DNA of 64,000 nucleotides from Talpa occidentalis (lineage: Eukaryota > Chordata > Mammalia > Eulipotyphla > Talpidae), in NCBI RefSeq assembly GCF_014898055.3, contig NW_023605305.1, positions 112,068,734-112,132,733 of the forward strand, given 5' to 3'. The notes below the pieces were generated by a model that searched no databases, was not told the origin of the DNA, and saw only the letters and a list, made by a program, of their open reading frames with translations. A program made the translations under genes and the position numbers. Positions 34,870-46,551 of this stretch are shown in pieces. Numbering within the stretch: the first letter of the stretch is position 1; the number at the start of each line of letters is the position of its first letter.

Positions 34870-35150
34870 TCCCTCATTAACTCCTACACATTCATCAAAG
34901 CTCAGTTTCTCTGGGAATCCTCCAAAGACCACGTCTTTTTTTGAGGCGCCTGTAGTATCCCGGCATGGCCTCTGTCAAGTCTCCAGCAGCAGCATTTCAA
35001 TTTTATGCCTGCCTGCATGTCGGATTCTGCCCTCTGTGTTCCTAGCACCCTCCACACCCACCCTGAGCTCCTGAGGACCAGGGAGGTTTTATTTTGCATC
35101 CCAACGCTGGGCACCGGGTCTGAAACAATGTGGTTTACTAAATGTTTCCA
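34870..35150 (+). repeat. Ancient L2 fragment
   Basis: CTCAGTTTCTCTGGGAATCC, GAGCTCCTGAGGACCAGGGA and CCAACGCTGGGCAC follow the order of an L2 3' half. Confidence 0.5.
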
Positions 35151-35296
35151 GTAATGGCCAAGACTCAAGGTTAGTTTCTAAGAAACTAACACAATGACAA
35201 CACATGTCATTGTTTATTTCTGTTATTTTTTTTTTATTCATTATATTCTTTTTGCCTTCTGATTTTGAGTCTGATTCCTAAAATGCAGAGTCTTTA

Positions 35297-35310
35297 GTGC
35301 CATCTGGTGG
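35297..35310 (-). promoter_or_regulatory. Full CTCF core motif between TRIM45 and VTCN1
   Basis: Minus strand CCACCAGATGGCAC fits the 14-base CTCF consensus CCACYAGRKGGCRS at every position. It lies in the intergenic space between the TRIM45 promoter and the VTCN1 3' end. Confidence 0.6.
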
Positions 35311-35326
35311 AAGTAACTGCAATGAA

Positions 35327-35349
35327 ATCTCAACTAATAAAGTTGAGAT
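35327..35349. repeat. Inverted repeat, 9-bp arms, 5-nt loop
   Basis: ATCTCAACT and AGTTGAGAT flank AATAA, 17 bp from the CTCF-like core. Confidence 0.6.
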
Positions 35350-35504
35350 GGTGCTTTGCTTGTGTTCTATTTTGTGTATTTGGAACTGAGATAGGTAGAA
35401 TGGAGAATTTGTCGCATTGCATTTGATTTTTATCTGGAAATTCACTGTCGCCTGAGCTAATTCTAATTATTATTTCAAATATGAGTGAAATCATTGGGGG
35501 TTTG

Positions 35505-35655
35505 TGTTTCTACTTTTGATTTGTTTCAGTTAGTGTAATGCCCTCCAGCTCCATCCTTGTTGCAAATTGCAAGATTTCACCTCTCTTTTTTAGCTGAGTA
35601 GTACTCCATTATGTATTGTATATCACATCTTCTTAATCCACTCATCTGTCCTTAG
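35505..35655 (-). mobile_element. L1 fragment
   Basis: Antisense end of ORF2: CCAGCTCCATCCTTGTTGCA, AGCTGAGTAGTACTCCATTA, TCCACTCATCTG. Confidence 0.7.
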
Positions 35656-37320
35656 GAACTTGTTTCCAATCAGTCCTGCTTTTGGACCCAATCATCTGGG
35701 TCCCTGCCGTGATGAGCCCTTTGCTTTGAAAGAACCCCCTTGACCCTTCTCCAGTCACATGCCTTCCCAAGGCCCAAGGGATTCTAAGAGTACATCTTCA
35801 CCCCCAAACCCTTTTACACACACAATCCCAGTAGAACCTGAAATTCCCTGACAAATGATCAGAATCCCTCTTCCAGTACCTGTGCAGACTCCTCCAGGTG
35901 TACCAGGACAACGTCCATGCACCTAGGCCTTAGGAGTAGCCAAAGGGCAGCTTTGACACTCGGGTCCCCCTTACTATCCCCCCACCCCCGAGAAAGTGGA
36001 GAGAAGTGAATTAACTAATGCCCAAGCACCCACTCCTCAGCCTCACTAGTTAACAATGCTCTGTTGTGTTACACAGTCATATGCTTCTCCAAGTCTCATT
36101 TTTATTATTTTTTTCCTTTACTGAAATGCATTAAATAAAATCCTAGGGATGTCATTTTATTAAATTATATTAAGGTTATATTAGACTATGTATTTGAAAA
36201 GGTTGATGTGTAAAGGAAAATATTTTGATTTTTCAGTGAAGACTTTTTAATTTAAAAAATGCCATCTACAGTTAAATATCAATTCTATTTGTTTTTTAAT
36301 TTCCTCCTTTATTTCAAAGAGGCCTGGGATGGGAGGCAGGCATTTAATAATGGTTTTTGTGACTATAAATAAAACATTCATGCATTGTGCTTTATGTCAT
36401 GCTGTTTTCTTCACAAGAATCTTTGGGATTGCAGATTCTTTTGTTATAGTCATTCTACTTTCTGTTTTTCTCTCTCCCTCCCTTTTTTTAGGGGGGAGGG
36501 AAGTGCTGTTGAAAATGTTAAGCAAATAAAAGCCTTTTCCCTCACTCTTCTGAGTGATAAAACCTGAATATGATGATTGGAAAAGGGCGGACAGTGATTT
36601 AATGTAGTGCCTTTCCTGACACAAATGACAGCTCCCTCCTGAGCTAAAGTGCATTGCACCCTGATAACAGCATTTAGAGCCGGGATAGAATGCAATATAT
36701 TATGTCATATAGGGAAGTCTATACATTAGTCCCTGCAATGTTGCAAGGAATTATAAATAATGTTCCTAGTTGCAAGGAAACATGAGTAATCCCCACCAAC
36801 CGAGGCAAAGCCTAGTTATTTATGTCTGTATGGACAGCAGCTACTTTTTTAAGTACCTACTTTCTAGGAAGCATTTAAACCTCCACTGTGTTTTAATAAA
36901 TTCCTCATTTTTTTCTGCACAGTGTACAGGACCTGAAAGTTTTCTTCTATTATTAATGAAGAATTCATAGTATCTTCAGGAAACTCTGAAAGACAAATCA
37001 TTTCTATCTTTCAGCATTTCACGACTTTCTTTTAGACAGAATCCCATCAAGAAAATCTTTGGAATGATACTGTGGGAGCACCAGATTTCAAAGGGGCCTG
37101 CAGGGAGGATGTCTCTGAATATCTGTGTGAGGGGCGCTGTGCAGCGGCAATCTGGGTGGAAAAAAGGCTTAAAGGGCCGGCTCGGGACTTGAACTTGTGT
37201 GCTAGAAACACTTCTTATCATTTCTGTGCCGTGTGCATCACTGCTCTAGACCGGCCCTATCCGGTGTGGTAACCTCTGGCCATAGGTAACCTTTAAGCTC
37301 TTGAAATGTGGTTAGTCCAA
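35656..37320. other. Intergenic, no gene recognised
   Basis: AT-rich in places (36110-36300). I see no domain-bearing open frame or recent element. Confidence 0.6.
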
Positions 37321-37324
37321 ACTA

Positions 37325-37755
37325 GGGTGTCTTCTCATTTTAATGATATTTTTTCATTTATGTAGAAGCTTTTTAGTTTGATGTAGTCCCGTGAGTTTAT
37401 TTTAGCTTTTGTTTCCCTGGCCATTGGAGTTGAGTCCCCAAAGACACCATGAAGCCAATGTCATGGAGTTTTTCTCCTATGTTTTCTTCTATGTATTTTA
37501 TGATTTCAGCTCTTGTATTCGCATCTTTAATCCATGTTGAATTATTTTTTGTGCATAGTGTGAGAGAGGGGGCTAGTCTCATTCTTTTACATGTTGCTGT
37601 CCAATTTTCCCAAAACCATTGTTGAATAGACTTTCTTTCTCCATTGTGTGTTTTCTATTCCTATGTCATAAATCAGCTGCCAATGTAAGTATGGGTTTAT
37701 TTCTGGGCTCTCAATTCTATTCCATTGATCTATGTGTCTATTTTTATTCCTTAGG
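37325..37755 (-). mobile_element. L1 ORF2 internal fragment
   Basis: Antisense to L1 ORF2: TTTTTAGTTTGATGTAGTCC, CATTGGAGTTGAGTCC, CCAAAACCATTGTTGAATAG and CTATTCCATTGATCTATGTG. Lacks a 3' end, so it is a broken old copy. Confidence 0.8.
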
Positions 37756-39564
37756 TTGCGGGTTCCTGATTAAACCTGATTTCCTGCCACCAACTCTCGT
37801 GTCTCGAGTTTGGGCTTTTGAGCAGAGGTAGACCCTGACTCAGACGATGGTCCCGGGCAGTTGTTGGGAACACGTCTGCAGAGGCAGACAGCGATGAAAG
37901 CTGAAGATAAAAATTTGAGCATCATCATTTTTTTATAACTGCTTAAAATATATGTGATCTCTTTGCTAAAGTGTTCCTGTCCTTTAGTGTAATTACATTT
38001 GCTCCATAAGATATGCTGAAGACATTTTTACTGTTTCATTACTGATAATGGTAGGATTCTGGACCACGATACACCCAGGAAGCAATTGAGTATCTGCAGC
38101 AGAGAGGACAGCTGAAGGATATATCACTTAGTGGACTCAGAAGCGCTCTGTGCTTGGGGAATCATAGTGAGTAGGTCGTCTTTACACCACAGAAAAGGGC
38201 CCATAATTAAGAGCAGTTTTACATCACAACAAAACTGGGCAGAAAGCACAGAGTTCTCATGTATCCCATCTGCTCACACACAGTCTCCCCACTATCAACA
38301 TTCTGCACGACGGAGTTATAAATGATAAATCAATATTGACACAATGATCACCCAAATCCTTATTTGTTTTGCTTTTTAAAAATCACAACTTGGGTCTTAA
38401 TGTGAATTTGAGCAGAGTCCTCCAGGTCTCTTCTTGCCATGCCTGGCAGGGAGCTGGCTCACCCAGAATGTGGAGCCGCACCCATGGGAGATCTCCATAC
38501 AGAGTCGGTTACCCTTTTGCACTGCCATTTCAATTGGCCAGTAGTCCAACCGCATTTACACACAGTGGAAATCGCCTGCCCCTCCCTACAATGGCTTGTA
38601 GATAGTCAGATCATTCCTTTTTCTGGGCTGAGCATGCACATCGGGAGGGCCTGGAAAGCCCTTGGCAGGAGAACAACCTACTAGTTCCTGAGCTTTGGAG
38701 CTAACCAGGCCATTTCCTCAATTGGGGGACCCCCCCAGAGTCATCATTGCTTACCCTTCTTTTTCTACAAGTGCATGCAGCGTTGCATGGAGGAAGTGTG
38801 ACTTTTTGTTACAATAGGAGCAAGTGTCACTTGCTCCTGGGATGCTTGACCCTGATGAGTCAAGTGCAGGTGTGTCTGGTCCAAGCGCACCTCTCTAACA
38901 AGACCCCAAGGATCGCCCTCCTCCTGCAAATTGCCTCTGATGTTTACACTGTATAGCACCAGGGGTAAGTATATGTTTGTCTCTTCTGCATGACTTTAAC
39001 AAACACAAATGTTCTCAGCCTTCCAGAACTGTAAAAGGGGTTTTAGTGAAAAGGAAAGCAAAAAGCTATTTTCCATCCTGAGAGCCCCAGGACAGACAAG
39101 ATTGAATTTACCTCTAGCCCACAGACAGCTGTAGTTCTCAGCAATTTAGTTTAGTCACATGGAATCCAACTGCCCCTATCACTCAGTTCTCTTCCTTTGA
39201 AGATTGGACCCACACTGGTTTTATTTTTCATCTTTTCATGCTCTCTGGTCTTTTGTAACATTTAAAGTAGTAACCTGTGGTTTGGGGAGGCCATTAGCCA
39301 ATTCAGTCCCCTTAACAGCATCCACCTGCTGAGCTGTTGTGCTCTTGTCTTCGAGGGGCCTCTGACCTGGTTTGAATCAGTAGCTATTTGGACAAGGCTT
39401 TCTGTTGTGACCCAACTGTTTAAACATTAAACATGTATTCTTGGTCAAATAGGAGGAAAAAGCAAAGTTGTTCCTATCTCTGCTGTTATGGTTGCTTTCA
39501 CATTCATTTGCCTTGCCCAACACATGCACTTAATAATAGCTAACTTTTATTAGTTCCCTCTTAT
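37756..39564. other. Intergenic, no gene recognised
   Basis: Open frames here lack family resemblance or splice context. Confidence 0.55.
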
Positions 39565-40056
39565 TGCATGGGCTGGCTTGTGCCCCCCGCCTCCAAATCT
39601 CAGTATAACTCAAAATGGGGTTGTATTTGGAGATAGGGCCATTAAATAGGAATTAAGGTTAAATGGGATCACATGGATGGGGTTTAACCCAGTATGAGTT
39701 ATGTCCCCATAAGAAGGAGGGTGGGGCCTCCCCCGGTGGCGCAGCGGTTGAGCACTGGGCTGTGAGGCTGCCCGCAGCCTCTGCAGCACTAGTTCATTCC
39801 CCGGCCGCTGGCGAGAGTCCCACAAAAAAGAAGAAGGGGGGTGACACCGAGTAGTATGTGCACAGGGTAAAGGTCATGTGAGACTCAGTGAGCAGGTGGC
39901 TCTCTGCAAGTCAAGAAGAGAAGTCTCAGGAGAAACCAACCCATCAACACCTTGACCTTGGGCTTCCAGCCCCCAGAACTGTGAGAGCATAAATTTCTAC
40001 TGTTTAAACCATCTGGTCTATGGTGTGATGTATGGCGGTCCTAGCAGACTAATACA
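39565..40056 (+). mobile_element. MLT1-like LTR interrupted by a SINE head
   Basis: Reads GTATTTGGAGATAGGGCCAT, AATTAAGGTTAAATGGGATC, ATGTCCCCATAAGAAG, CTCAGGAGAAACCAACCC, CCTTGACCTTGGGCTTCC, AACTGTGAGAGCATAAATTT and ends CTAGCAGACTAATACA, an MLT1-type (ERVL-MaLR) LTR. The SINE at 39724-39830 splits it. Confidence 0.75.
39711..39843 (+). repeat. Head-only tRNA-derived SINE with target-site duplications
   Basis: Only the tRNA-like head is present (GGGGCCTCCCCCGGTGGCGC to about GAGAGTCCCAC), followed directly by a short A-rich tail. The 13-bp flanks AAGAAGG(A/G)GGGTG at 39711-39723 and 39831-39843 differ at one base, showing that the short form itself integrated. Confidence 0.82.
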
Positions 40057-40197
40057 GCTAGAGCAATGCAATAACTCCTTTTTATGAATTATCTCTCTAA
40101 TGGTTCTGGTTACCAAATAAGGCAGATATTATTGAGGCAGGAACACACCAGGTTGGTAAAAAGCTAGCGGACTTTCCTTAAAAAAGACCCAGCCACC

Positions 40198-40464
40198 AGG
40201 CCTCCCTGGTGGCACAAAGGGTTAAGTCTTAGCACTATGAAGCTATCACCAGTCACTGCAGCACGAGTTTGATCCCTGGCCAGGGAACTACGCACATGGC
40301 GCAGCAGACCTCTCTTGTCTCACCCGCTGCTCCCCTCAGCAGTGTATTTCAGTAGATCCACCTGTTCTGCACCCCACTCTGTCTCTGGTGAATCCTCTCA
40401 CCCTCCACACCTCTGGCCTATTCCGCAGTTCTTCTACGTAAAAATAAATAAAATCTTTAAAAAG
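40198..40464 (+). repeat. tRNA-derived SINE, plus strand
   Basis: Full-length copy with head AGGCCTCCCTGGTGGC, body and AAATAAATAAAATCTTT tail. The 16-bp target-site duplication AAAAGACCCAGC(C/T)ACC is at 40182-40197 and 40465-40480. Confidence 0.92.
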
Positions 40465-40480
40465 AAAAGACCCAGCTACC

Positions 40481-41187
40481 CCGCCCAGGCTCACAAGTGC
40501 CCCTCACTCCCTTTCCTTCGACAGACATATATGCAAGGCCTGTTAGGTGCTCAGGGCCGGGCTCTAGGCCCGGTCTATGACTGTGTATCCATCTTTCCTC
40601 ACATGCTCTTTGATAAACCAGGCAGATGGCTGGCTGGGAAATGTGGACTTAATCATTCTCTTGAATACTTAGAGCCCTAAATTCAAGTTTTCTATGACAA
40701 TACTGTTAGGGTGGGTGCCGCGTGCCAGGGAGGTGGGTCAGTTGTGGAGCGTGCAAGAGGGGCGGGCAGCGGGGCGCTCTCCTTGAGCGAAGCTTCCTGC
40801 TCAGGCCTCACCTCCGGGTCCCTGCCTCTGCCTTCGGAAGTCTCTGTGTGTCTCAAGGAAGTTCATGCTTTTGTTGCCTTTCTCTGAATTTGACAGTACA
40901 GGGTCACGGGGGAGACCGTGAGGCAAGGTCCTAAATTTAGGGTGAGAGAACTTGATACCGAACCCAGCAGTTCTTTCCCAGAAGCAGAAAGGTAGAACGA
41001 AGGGCAAGGAACGCAGAAACCCGACCAGCAGAAGAAAATCCCAAGAGCTCCTGGTTGCCCCAAGTGGCATTTTGGTTTTCTGGGCTGAGGCAGCCGCCAA
41101 GGGCACAGAGGCTAATGCCCATTTTAGGCAACAAACAGTTTTGTTTGCCCCCCTCTTTTCTAGATCCCCTCCTACTCGAAACCAGCT
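40481..41187. other. Intergenic, no gene recognised
   Basis: Several overlapping short open frames on both strands at 40700-41210 have no recognisable protein family. Confidence 0.55.
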
Positions 41188-41372
41188 TTTCTTAACCTCA
41201 GCACAGCTCATCTGACTAACATTTGATGGGTGGTTCTTTGCTGTGCACTGTGTTGAGCAGACTCAGGGGTTCTATCCACCAGATGCCAGTAGCACCCCCA
41301 CCTCTGAGTGGCGGCAACTAAAATTGCCTCCAGATGTTTCCAAATGTCCCCTGGGAAGGGAGTGCAGCATCC
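41188..41372. mobile_element. MER5-type hAT DNA transposon remnant
   Basis: CCACCAGATGCCAGTAGCAC, TGGCGGCAACTAAAATTGCC and AAATGTCCCCTGGGAAGG match the non-autonomous hAT-Charlie MER5 core as I know it. Diverged. Confidence 0.6.
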
Positions 41373-41760
41373 CCCCAGGCTGAGTCCCACTGCTCCAGCT
41401 GAGGTCTTGGTCTGTGCAGGGTAGAAAGTGCAGCCCTCCACCTGTGTTGCCCTAATGCCACCTCTAGTGCTCTCTTACGCCATCTGAGGATGGACGTCAT
41501 CTGAGAAATAAAGAAGGTGCTCAGATCATCCGGAACATCAGGAAAATTTATGTAAAAGTTATGATAATTTCTCACATTTCTTTAGCATTTGTCAGGTGGG
41601 GAAGATGCCAAGGCACTTCTGGAAGCTTCATAAAGAAAAGTGAACCACTTTACCCATCACTAAAATGTAGCTACCCCTGGCTTGTGAAATGACAGCTCAT
41701 CAACAGCTTCTTACAGCATCCTGCACAGTTTAATTTGTGTTTTTTAGAATGTGGTTTTTT

Positions 41761-42085
41761 ATTTATTTATTTTTTAATTTTCTAGAGGCATGTCTTATTT
41801 ATTTATTTATTATTTGTTTTGTTTTGTTTTTTGGTTTATACATGCACTGGGTACAGTCAGAAGCACGGGAGGGTGAGAGAATTCACCAGAGCCAGAGCGG
41901 GGAGCAGAGCAGGCAGAAGGACCGAAGTACACTGCTGAGGGGAGCAGCGGGCGGCAGGAGAGGTCTGCGCGCCATGTGGGACCCTCCCCCGTGGCCGGGA
42001 GCAGCCGGGGATCGAACCGGCGCCGCAGAGGCCGTGGGTAGCTTCGCAACCCAGCGCTCAACCGCTGCACCACCGGGGAGGCCCA
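41761..42085 (-). repeat. tRNA-derived SINE, minus strand
   Basis: Copy of the GCACTGGGTACAGTCAGAAG subfamily with a long T-rich tail (41761-41838). It is flanked by AATGTGKTTTTTT duplications near 41748 and 42086. Confidence 0.85.
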
Positions 42086-42089
42086 AATG

Positions 42090-43053
42090 TGTTTTTTTTC
42101 AAATGTATCGCAATAGAAACTTTCTAGGAACTTCCTGAAAGCAACATAACAGCAATAAAACTTAGGATTCGGCGACCAGGGAGATGTGATATCCCCTCCC
42201 ACCCCACACTCCTGGTGGGTCAGGGAAGTCCCTGAGATATGGGGACATACTTGTTTGGGTATCATTTTACTTAGCAGTCTTAACACAATTCTGTAGTTTA
42301 AATGAATCCTTTCGTCCAGCATTTAATATATGTCTTTGAAGACAGATATGTCTTGTTCATACTGGAGTCTTCTGTGGGTTGCTTTTGGCTTCCTGATGCA
42401 TCTTGATCTTATTTGTTTACTCCAGGCTTCTAGACATGAATTCACTTGCCCCCAGAAATATAAAACTAGGTCATATGCTGCGGTGAAATAGTTCTGCAGA
42501 TTCCTGGGATTCTGAAAATAACAATAATGAGATACCCGTTAACAACCATTGGCAAACATAACTGTGATATAAAACATTGCTGAGAACTGAGCATCCCTGA
42601 TGCTGAATGGGTGCATCTCCTATTCAGAAATGGATTTGTTTTTCCATATTTTGTGGTGCTGTAGCAAGGCCCCACGGCACCAAGTTGAGGAGAAGCGATG
42701 AGTCTCTCCTTAACAGAGGAGGTGATCATCGCAGCAAACACGAATGGAGAGTGACTAATGGGCAGGCTCCTGGATAGAATTCGAAGGCGACTTCTGTCTG
42801 AGTGCCCCCCAGGGAATGTGTGTGACCTAAAATATCATCATCAGTTAGAACATATGTCTCAAGTCGTGATCCATTCATGTATTTGAAGAAATTGATTTGA
42901 TTGAAGGCTATCCCTTAGACTGCCGAGAGCAGGTAGCAGGGCTGTGGTTAACGGGTAGCAGCATATGACACCTGCCTACTGCACGTGGCCAGCTGCTGTT
43001 AGGTGGACATCATGGCTTTTATTTTTTATTTTTTAGAAAAGGCTTACCTTAGG
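42090..43053. other. Intergenic, left of VTCN1
   Basis: No gene or recognisable recent repeat seen. Confidence 0.55.
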
Positions 43054-43087
43054 GAATATAAGGTAAAGGTGAATATAAGGTAAAGGT
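43054..43087. repeat. 17-bp tandem duplication
   Basis: GAATATAAGGTAAAGGT occurs twice back to back without mismatch. Confidence 0.85.
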
Positions 43088-43126
43088 GATAAGCTGTATA
43101 TTATAGGTCAGATTATCTAATTGCAG

Positions 43127-43132
43127 TTTATT
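43127..43132 (-). terminator. VTCN1: Candidate VTCN1 poly(A) signal
   Basis: TTTATT on the plus strand, i.e. AATAAA on the gene strand, about 1.96 kb past the stop. It fits a long 3' UTR but is not demonstrated. Confidence 0.3.
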
Positions 43133-45092
43133 AAAATCTCATTTACAGTGTTGTGGGGAATCAGAAAGAAGACAAGCTTCCTTCTTCAACTAGCGAGAAC
43201 CCCTCAAGGGAGAGCTTCCTCAGAGAAATCCTCTTCCACTGACAGCAGTGAAGGCTGGAAATGATGGCAAACTGGCTGGATTCCTCACAAAGAATCCTTT
43301 CTGTGCCCTGTGCGGTAGGAGGTGTTTGGAGGACAGGAGAAGGAAAAACAGGTCTACAGATCTCTGCCTGCCTCTGAAGACACTTAATATTCTATGTAAG
43401 GAATATCTGTGCCTCAGATAACGTAAGATGCTGTCAGTTATGCATGCATGCCAAAGGGGTGAGACATGAAAGTGTCATCAAGAGAAGGTGCTAGAAGCTA
43501 GAAGGCACTTGAAACAGATGAAGGGGGTGTGGCCTCGAGTTGCCACAGAGCAGAGGTTTCCAGGAAGGGGCAGCAAGGCCAGGCAGCAGTAGCAGGTAGT
43601 TGAGGGAAGCTGGGCGTGGGGGCAGGACCGGTTAGCAAGCTGTGACCCCACAGCTGGGGACTTTGAATTTGTGATACTAGGGCCCAGAGTCACGTTAGGT
43701 CCTGGAGCAAAGTAAATGCTGCCATAAGTTGCTCTGGAATAATTTTCTGGCATTTTGCTTTCTATCACCTGAAACAGGGAGAGGAAGGAGCAAGTTCAAA
43801 AGGTTCGAGAGCCCACCTGAGTGTGAGATGAGATGGATTAGGGACAGTCTGAGTGACAACATGGGAATAGACTACAGAGTTCAGTGACAAATGACAGGAA
43901 GGACAAGGGGGAACAAAAATAGCTGAGTGACGTGGTGATATTGACTGGAACCTGATGAGCTCCGTTGTATTCAAATTCCACATGCAGAATATTCAGAAAT
44001 CGGAGCCAGCGTCCTGACGAGAGAGTCCAGGTCTCTGCAGGAGGACGGGCGGCTGAGTCACCCGTCAAGGCCTGGACATGGGCTTTGGAGGGGACAAGCA
44101 GGAGGTCACTTAAGTGAGTGGTTATGAGCCTGTCACGGTGCTTCATGAGTGATAGAGAAATCCACAGTAACGTGTCAGGGCTAAGCATCTCTTTCTCGTC
44201 AGTAGGATATTTTTGCCTTCATGGATGATTCAGTAAATGAAAATGTGTTAGAATTTACACAGATATTTGAACTATATAGAGTCATTTTCCTGTAAGTCTG
44301 TCGATGGTGTCTATACTCAAATAACAAGGCTTGCGCCTCTCACACCACCAGTGGAGATGGTGCCAGCAGCCCCTGAATTATTAACGTTTTCCGAGGTTCA
44401 TGCCAGAGGCTGTTTGGCTCTTGTTAGGATCGAGTGCCAGGCAGGAGGCGGGGTCTGCGAGTCTCAGAAAACCCCGTGACACTGGACATCAACTCAGAGT
44501 GAGGCCACCACGTCATTATAAAGTAGAAAGTAGCATTTTCTCTACTGGAGATTCGAGGTGAGGTCACCTGCCCACGCTCAGATGGTGACTGTCCCTGTCT
44601 CTAAGAAGAAACCCTCCCCGGTACATACTTCAGATGAAATAAAGTTTCTACCATTAACAAACCCTTTAGGCAAACAACCCTCCAGGCTAAGAATGTGTAA
44701 TCCATCATGAAGAGGTCACAGGCATGAGAGCTTATGACTGTGAGAGACGGAATGATCTCATGGAAAGAAGAGCAAAGCAAGAGCCCTTTTAATTAAAGAC
44801 CCTTTTAATTATGCTGCATTAGATCTGCTTAATAGAGCTTCCACCTGATTCTCGGGGTGTGCATGCAGCCCCCGTCCCTGAAGCTGACTGTCTTATGCTG
44901 AATTGCATAAATTTTAATAAATTCTTGTCTGGCACTTGCAGGATTAACATCTCCATCATCCCTATTTCTCAAAGGACCCAAGAGTCCCGTACCAACAGGA
45001 TACAGGCACACATAGAGAACCCCCACCCCATGCTGGATCCATCTCACCTGTCACATCAATGACTTAGCATGTTTCTGTGTGGCCATGGAGCA
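43133..45092 (-). other. VTCN1: Probable VTCN1 3' UTR
   Basis: Sequence downstream of the stop codon. Open frames here show no domain. The human gene also has a 3' UTR of well over 1 kb as I recall it. The exact end is unknown. Confidence 0.45.
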
Positions 45093-45217
45093 TTATTTTA
45101 GCATCAGGTAAGGACAGAAAGGCAGGATCACCCAGATGATGGCGAAGAAAGAAGCGCCACTCTGGGGAGCCTTGGAGTTCAGCAGCTGGAGGTGACTGCG
45201 CCTTTTAATCTCAGACT
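45093..45217 (-). CDS. VTCN1: VTCN1 last coding exon, hydrophobic C-terminal tail
   Basis: After acceptor CCTTTACAG the frame reads ESEIKRRSHLQLLNSK, then a hydrophobic stretch SFFAIIWVILPFCPYLML and a final lysine before TAA (45095-45093). This matches the B7-H4 stalk and C-terminal membrane anchor. No long cytoplasmic tail follows. The residues just before the hydrophobic stretch (APQSGA) differ from human (ASLCVS). Phase 1 from the IgC exon is correct. Confidence 0.94.
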
Positions 45218-45386
45218 CTGTAAAGGGAGAAATAATGTTAATTCCAACTGCTGCTATGATCAAGGCTTCAGGGAGGCTCTAGATCTCGCTGCCCCCAGTA
45301 CATAATATATCTGCTAAAGAAATCAGATCTTAACTCATATTTTCTTCTCACCCCAGGAAGCCCTCACAGGGTGGGGAGGAACCCAC

Positions 45387-45665
45387 CTGTCACTTTGATA
45401 TCTCCGGTGGCTTTGGCAATGTCGTTCTCGATCATGCAGGAGTATGTGTTGTTGATGGTGACATTGTAGAGTACTGACACCACCTTCATGGTCACGTTCT
45501 CAGAGTTCAGTTCAAAGCTGGTGTTGGAGACTTCTGAGAAGTTGGCTCCCTGGTCCACCTGAGATGCCCAGACCACTGTAGGCTGGGGGAACCAGCGGGG
45601 AGCCTCACAGCGCAAGCTCTCAGAGCTGGCATTGTAGTCCACGTTCACCTCTGGGATGCTGAAGG
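45387..45665 (-). CDS. VTCN1: VTCN1 IgC-like domain exon
   Basis: Encodes FSIPEVNVDYNASSESLRCE, then PRWFPQPTVVWASQ and NTYSCMIEND up to DIKVT. The two cysteines (LRC and YSC) form the Ig disulphide, and PRWFPQPTVVW is the B7-family C-strand pattern. N-glycosylation sequons visible are NAS, NFS, NTS, NVT (twice) and NNT. Acceptor CCCGTAG, donor G|GTGGGT. Confidence 0.98.
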
Positions 45666-46551
45666 CTACGGGGTTGAAGGTCATGAAGGGCAGATGTTAT
45701 TTCTTACAAATTGAGCCTTTGCAGCGACCCAGTATTTCCCCAGTGGGTTGTCTGCTCCTCTCAAATGCCAAATTCTCCATGGGGGCTCACCCATGCATTT
45801 GGCTGTGATCTCTTGCTTCCTCTGAATCCCCAGGTCACTGTACTTAGATCTGTCTAAGCCTTTGATGTACTTTACCAGTTATTTATAGATATTTATATAT
45901 TTTTCTTTTCCCTGTCCTAACCTCAACTCTATAAGCTCTAGACCATGAGTTCTACAAGAACAAGGACAATCATCTTTGTCTTCTCAATCATATTTTTACT
46001 CTTCCCACTATCAATCTCAGTCCTTGTATGTACATTCAGAAAAAAATGTGTTAAATTGAATCGGTAAGGACGTGTGGGTTTCACTAGAGAGGATTAGTGA
46101 GGGTACAGGACGAGTTGTTTCGGTTCGTTCCCTTTGACTTTCTCCTAAAATAAGTTCTACTGTCATGAGTCCCTGGAGGGGCTCATATCAGAGTTGGGTT
46201 AGATTGACTTAGCATAGAAAACTCCCTGATGGATGACATGGTTCTCTTAACTGCTACCAGAGAAAAGATTACATTTATTTTGACAAAACAGTTCAGGGAA
46301 TACCGTTGAAAATTTAGAAGAAGTTAGAATCCAGAAAGAAAGGTTTTAAGACCTGCTATTATACTGGGCTACTTTGGTGTTGGTGTGGGTTCTGGATCAC
46401 AAGGGTGGCTGCTAGCAGAATTTGGGGGCCTTTTTCTGACATTGGTCATGCATACACGAGCAGGTAGCGTGTGTCAGCAGTGGTCCATGCCCTCCCTTTA
46501 GTCTCAAGTACCTTGTGACACTTTCTTTCCCGCTTTCCAAATGTAACTCAC
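45666..46551 (-). other. VTCN1: VTCN1 intron between IgV and IgC exons
   Basis: 886 nt, no repeat of the main families recognised. Confidence 0.8.
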
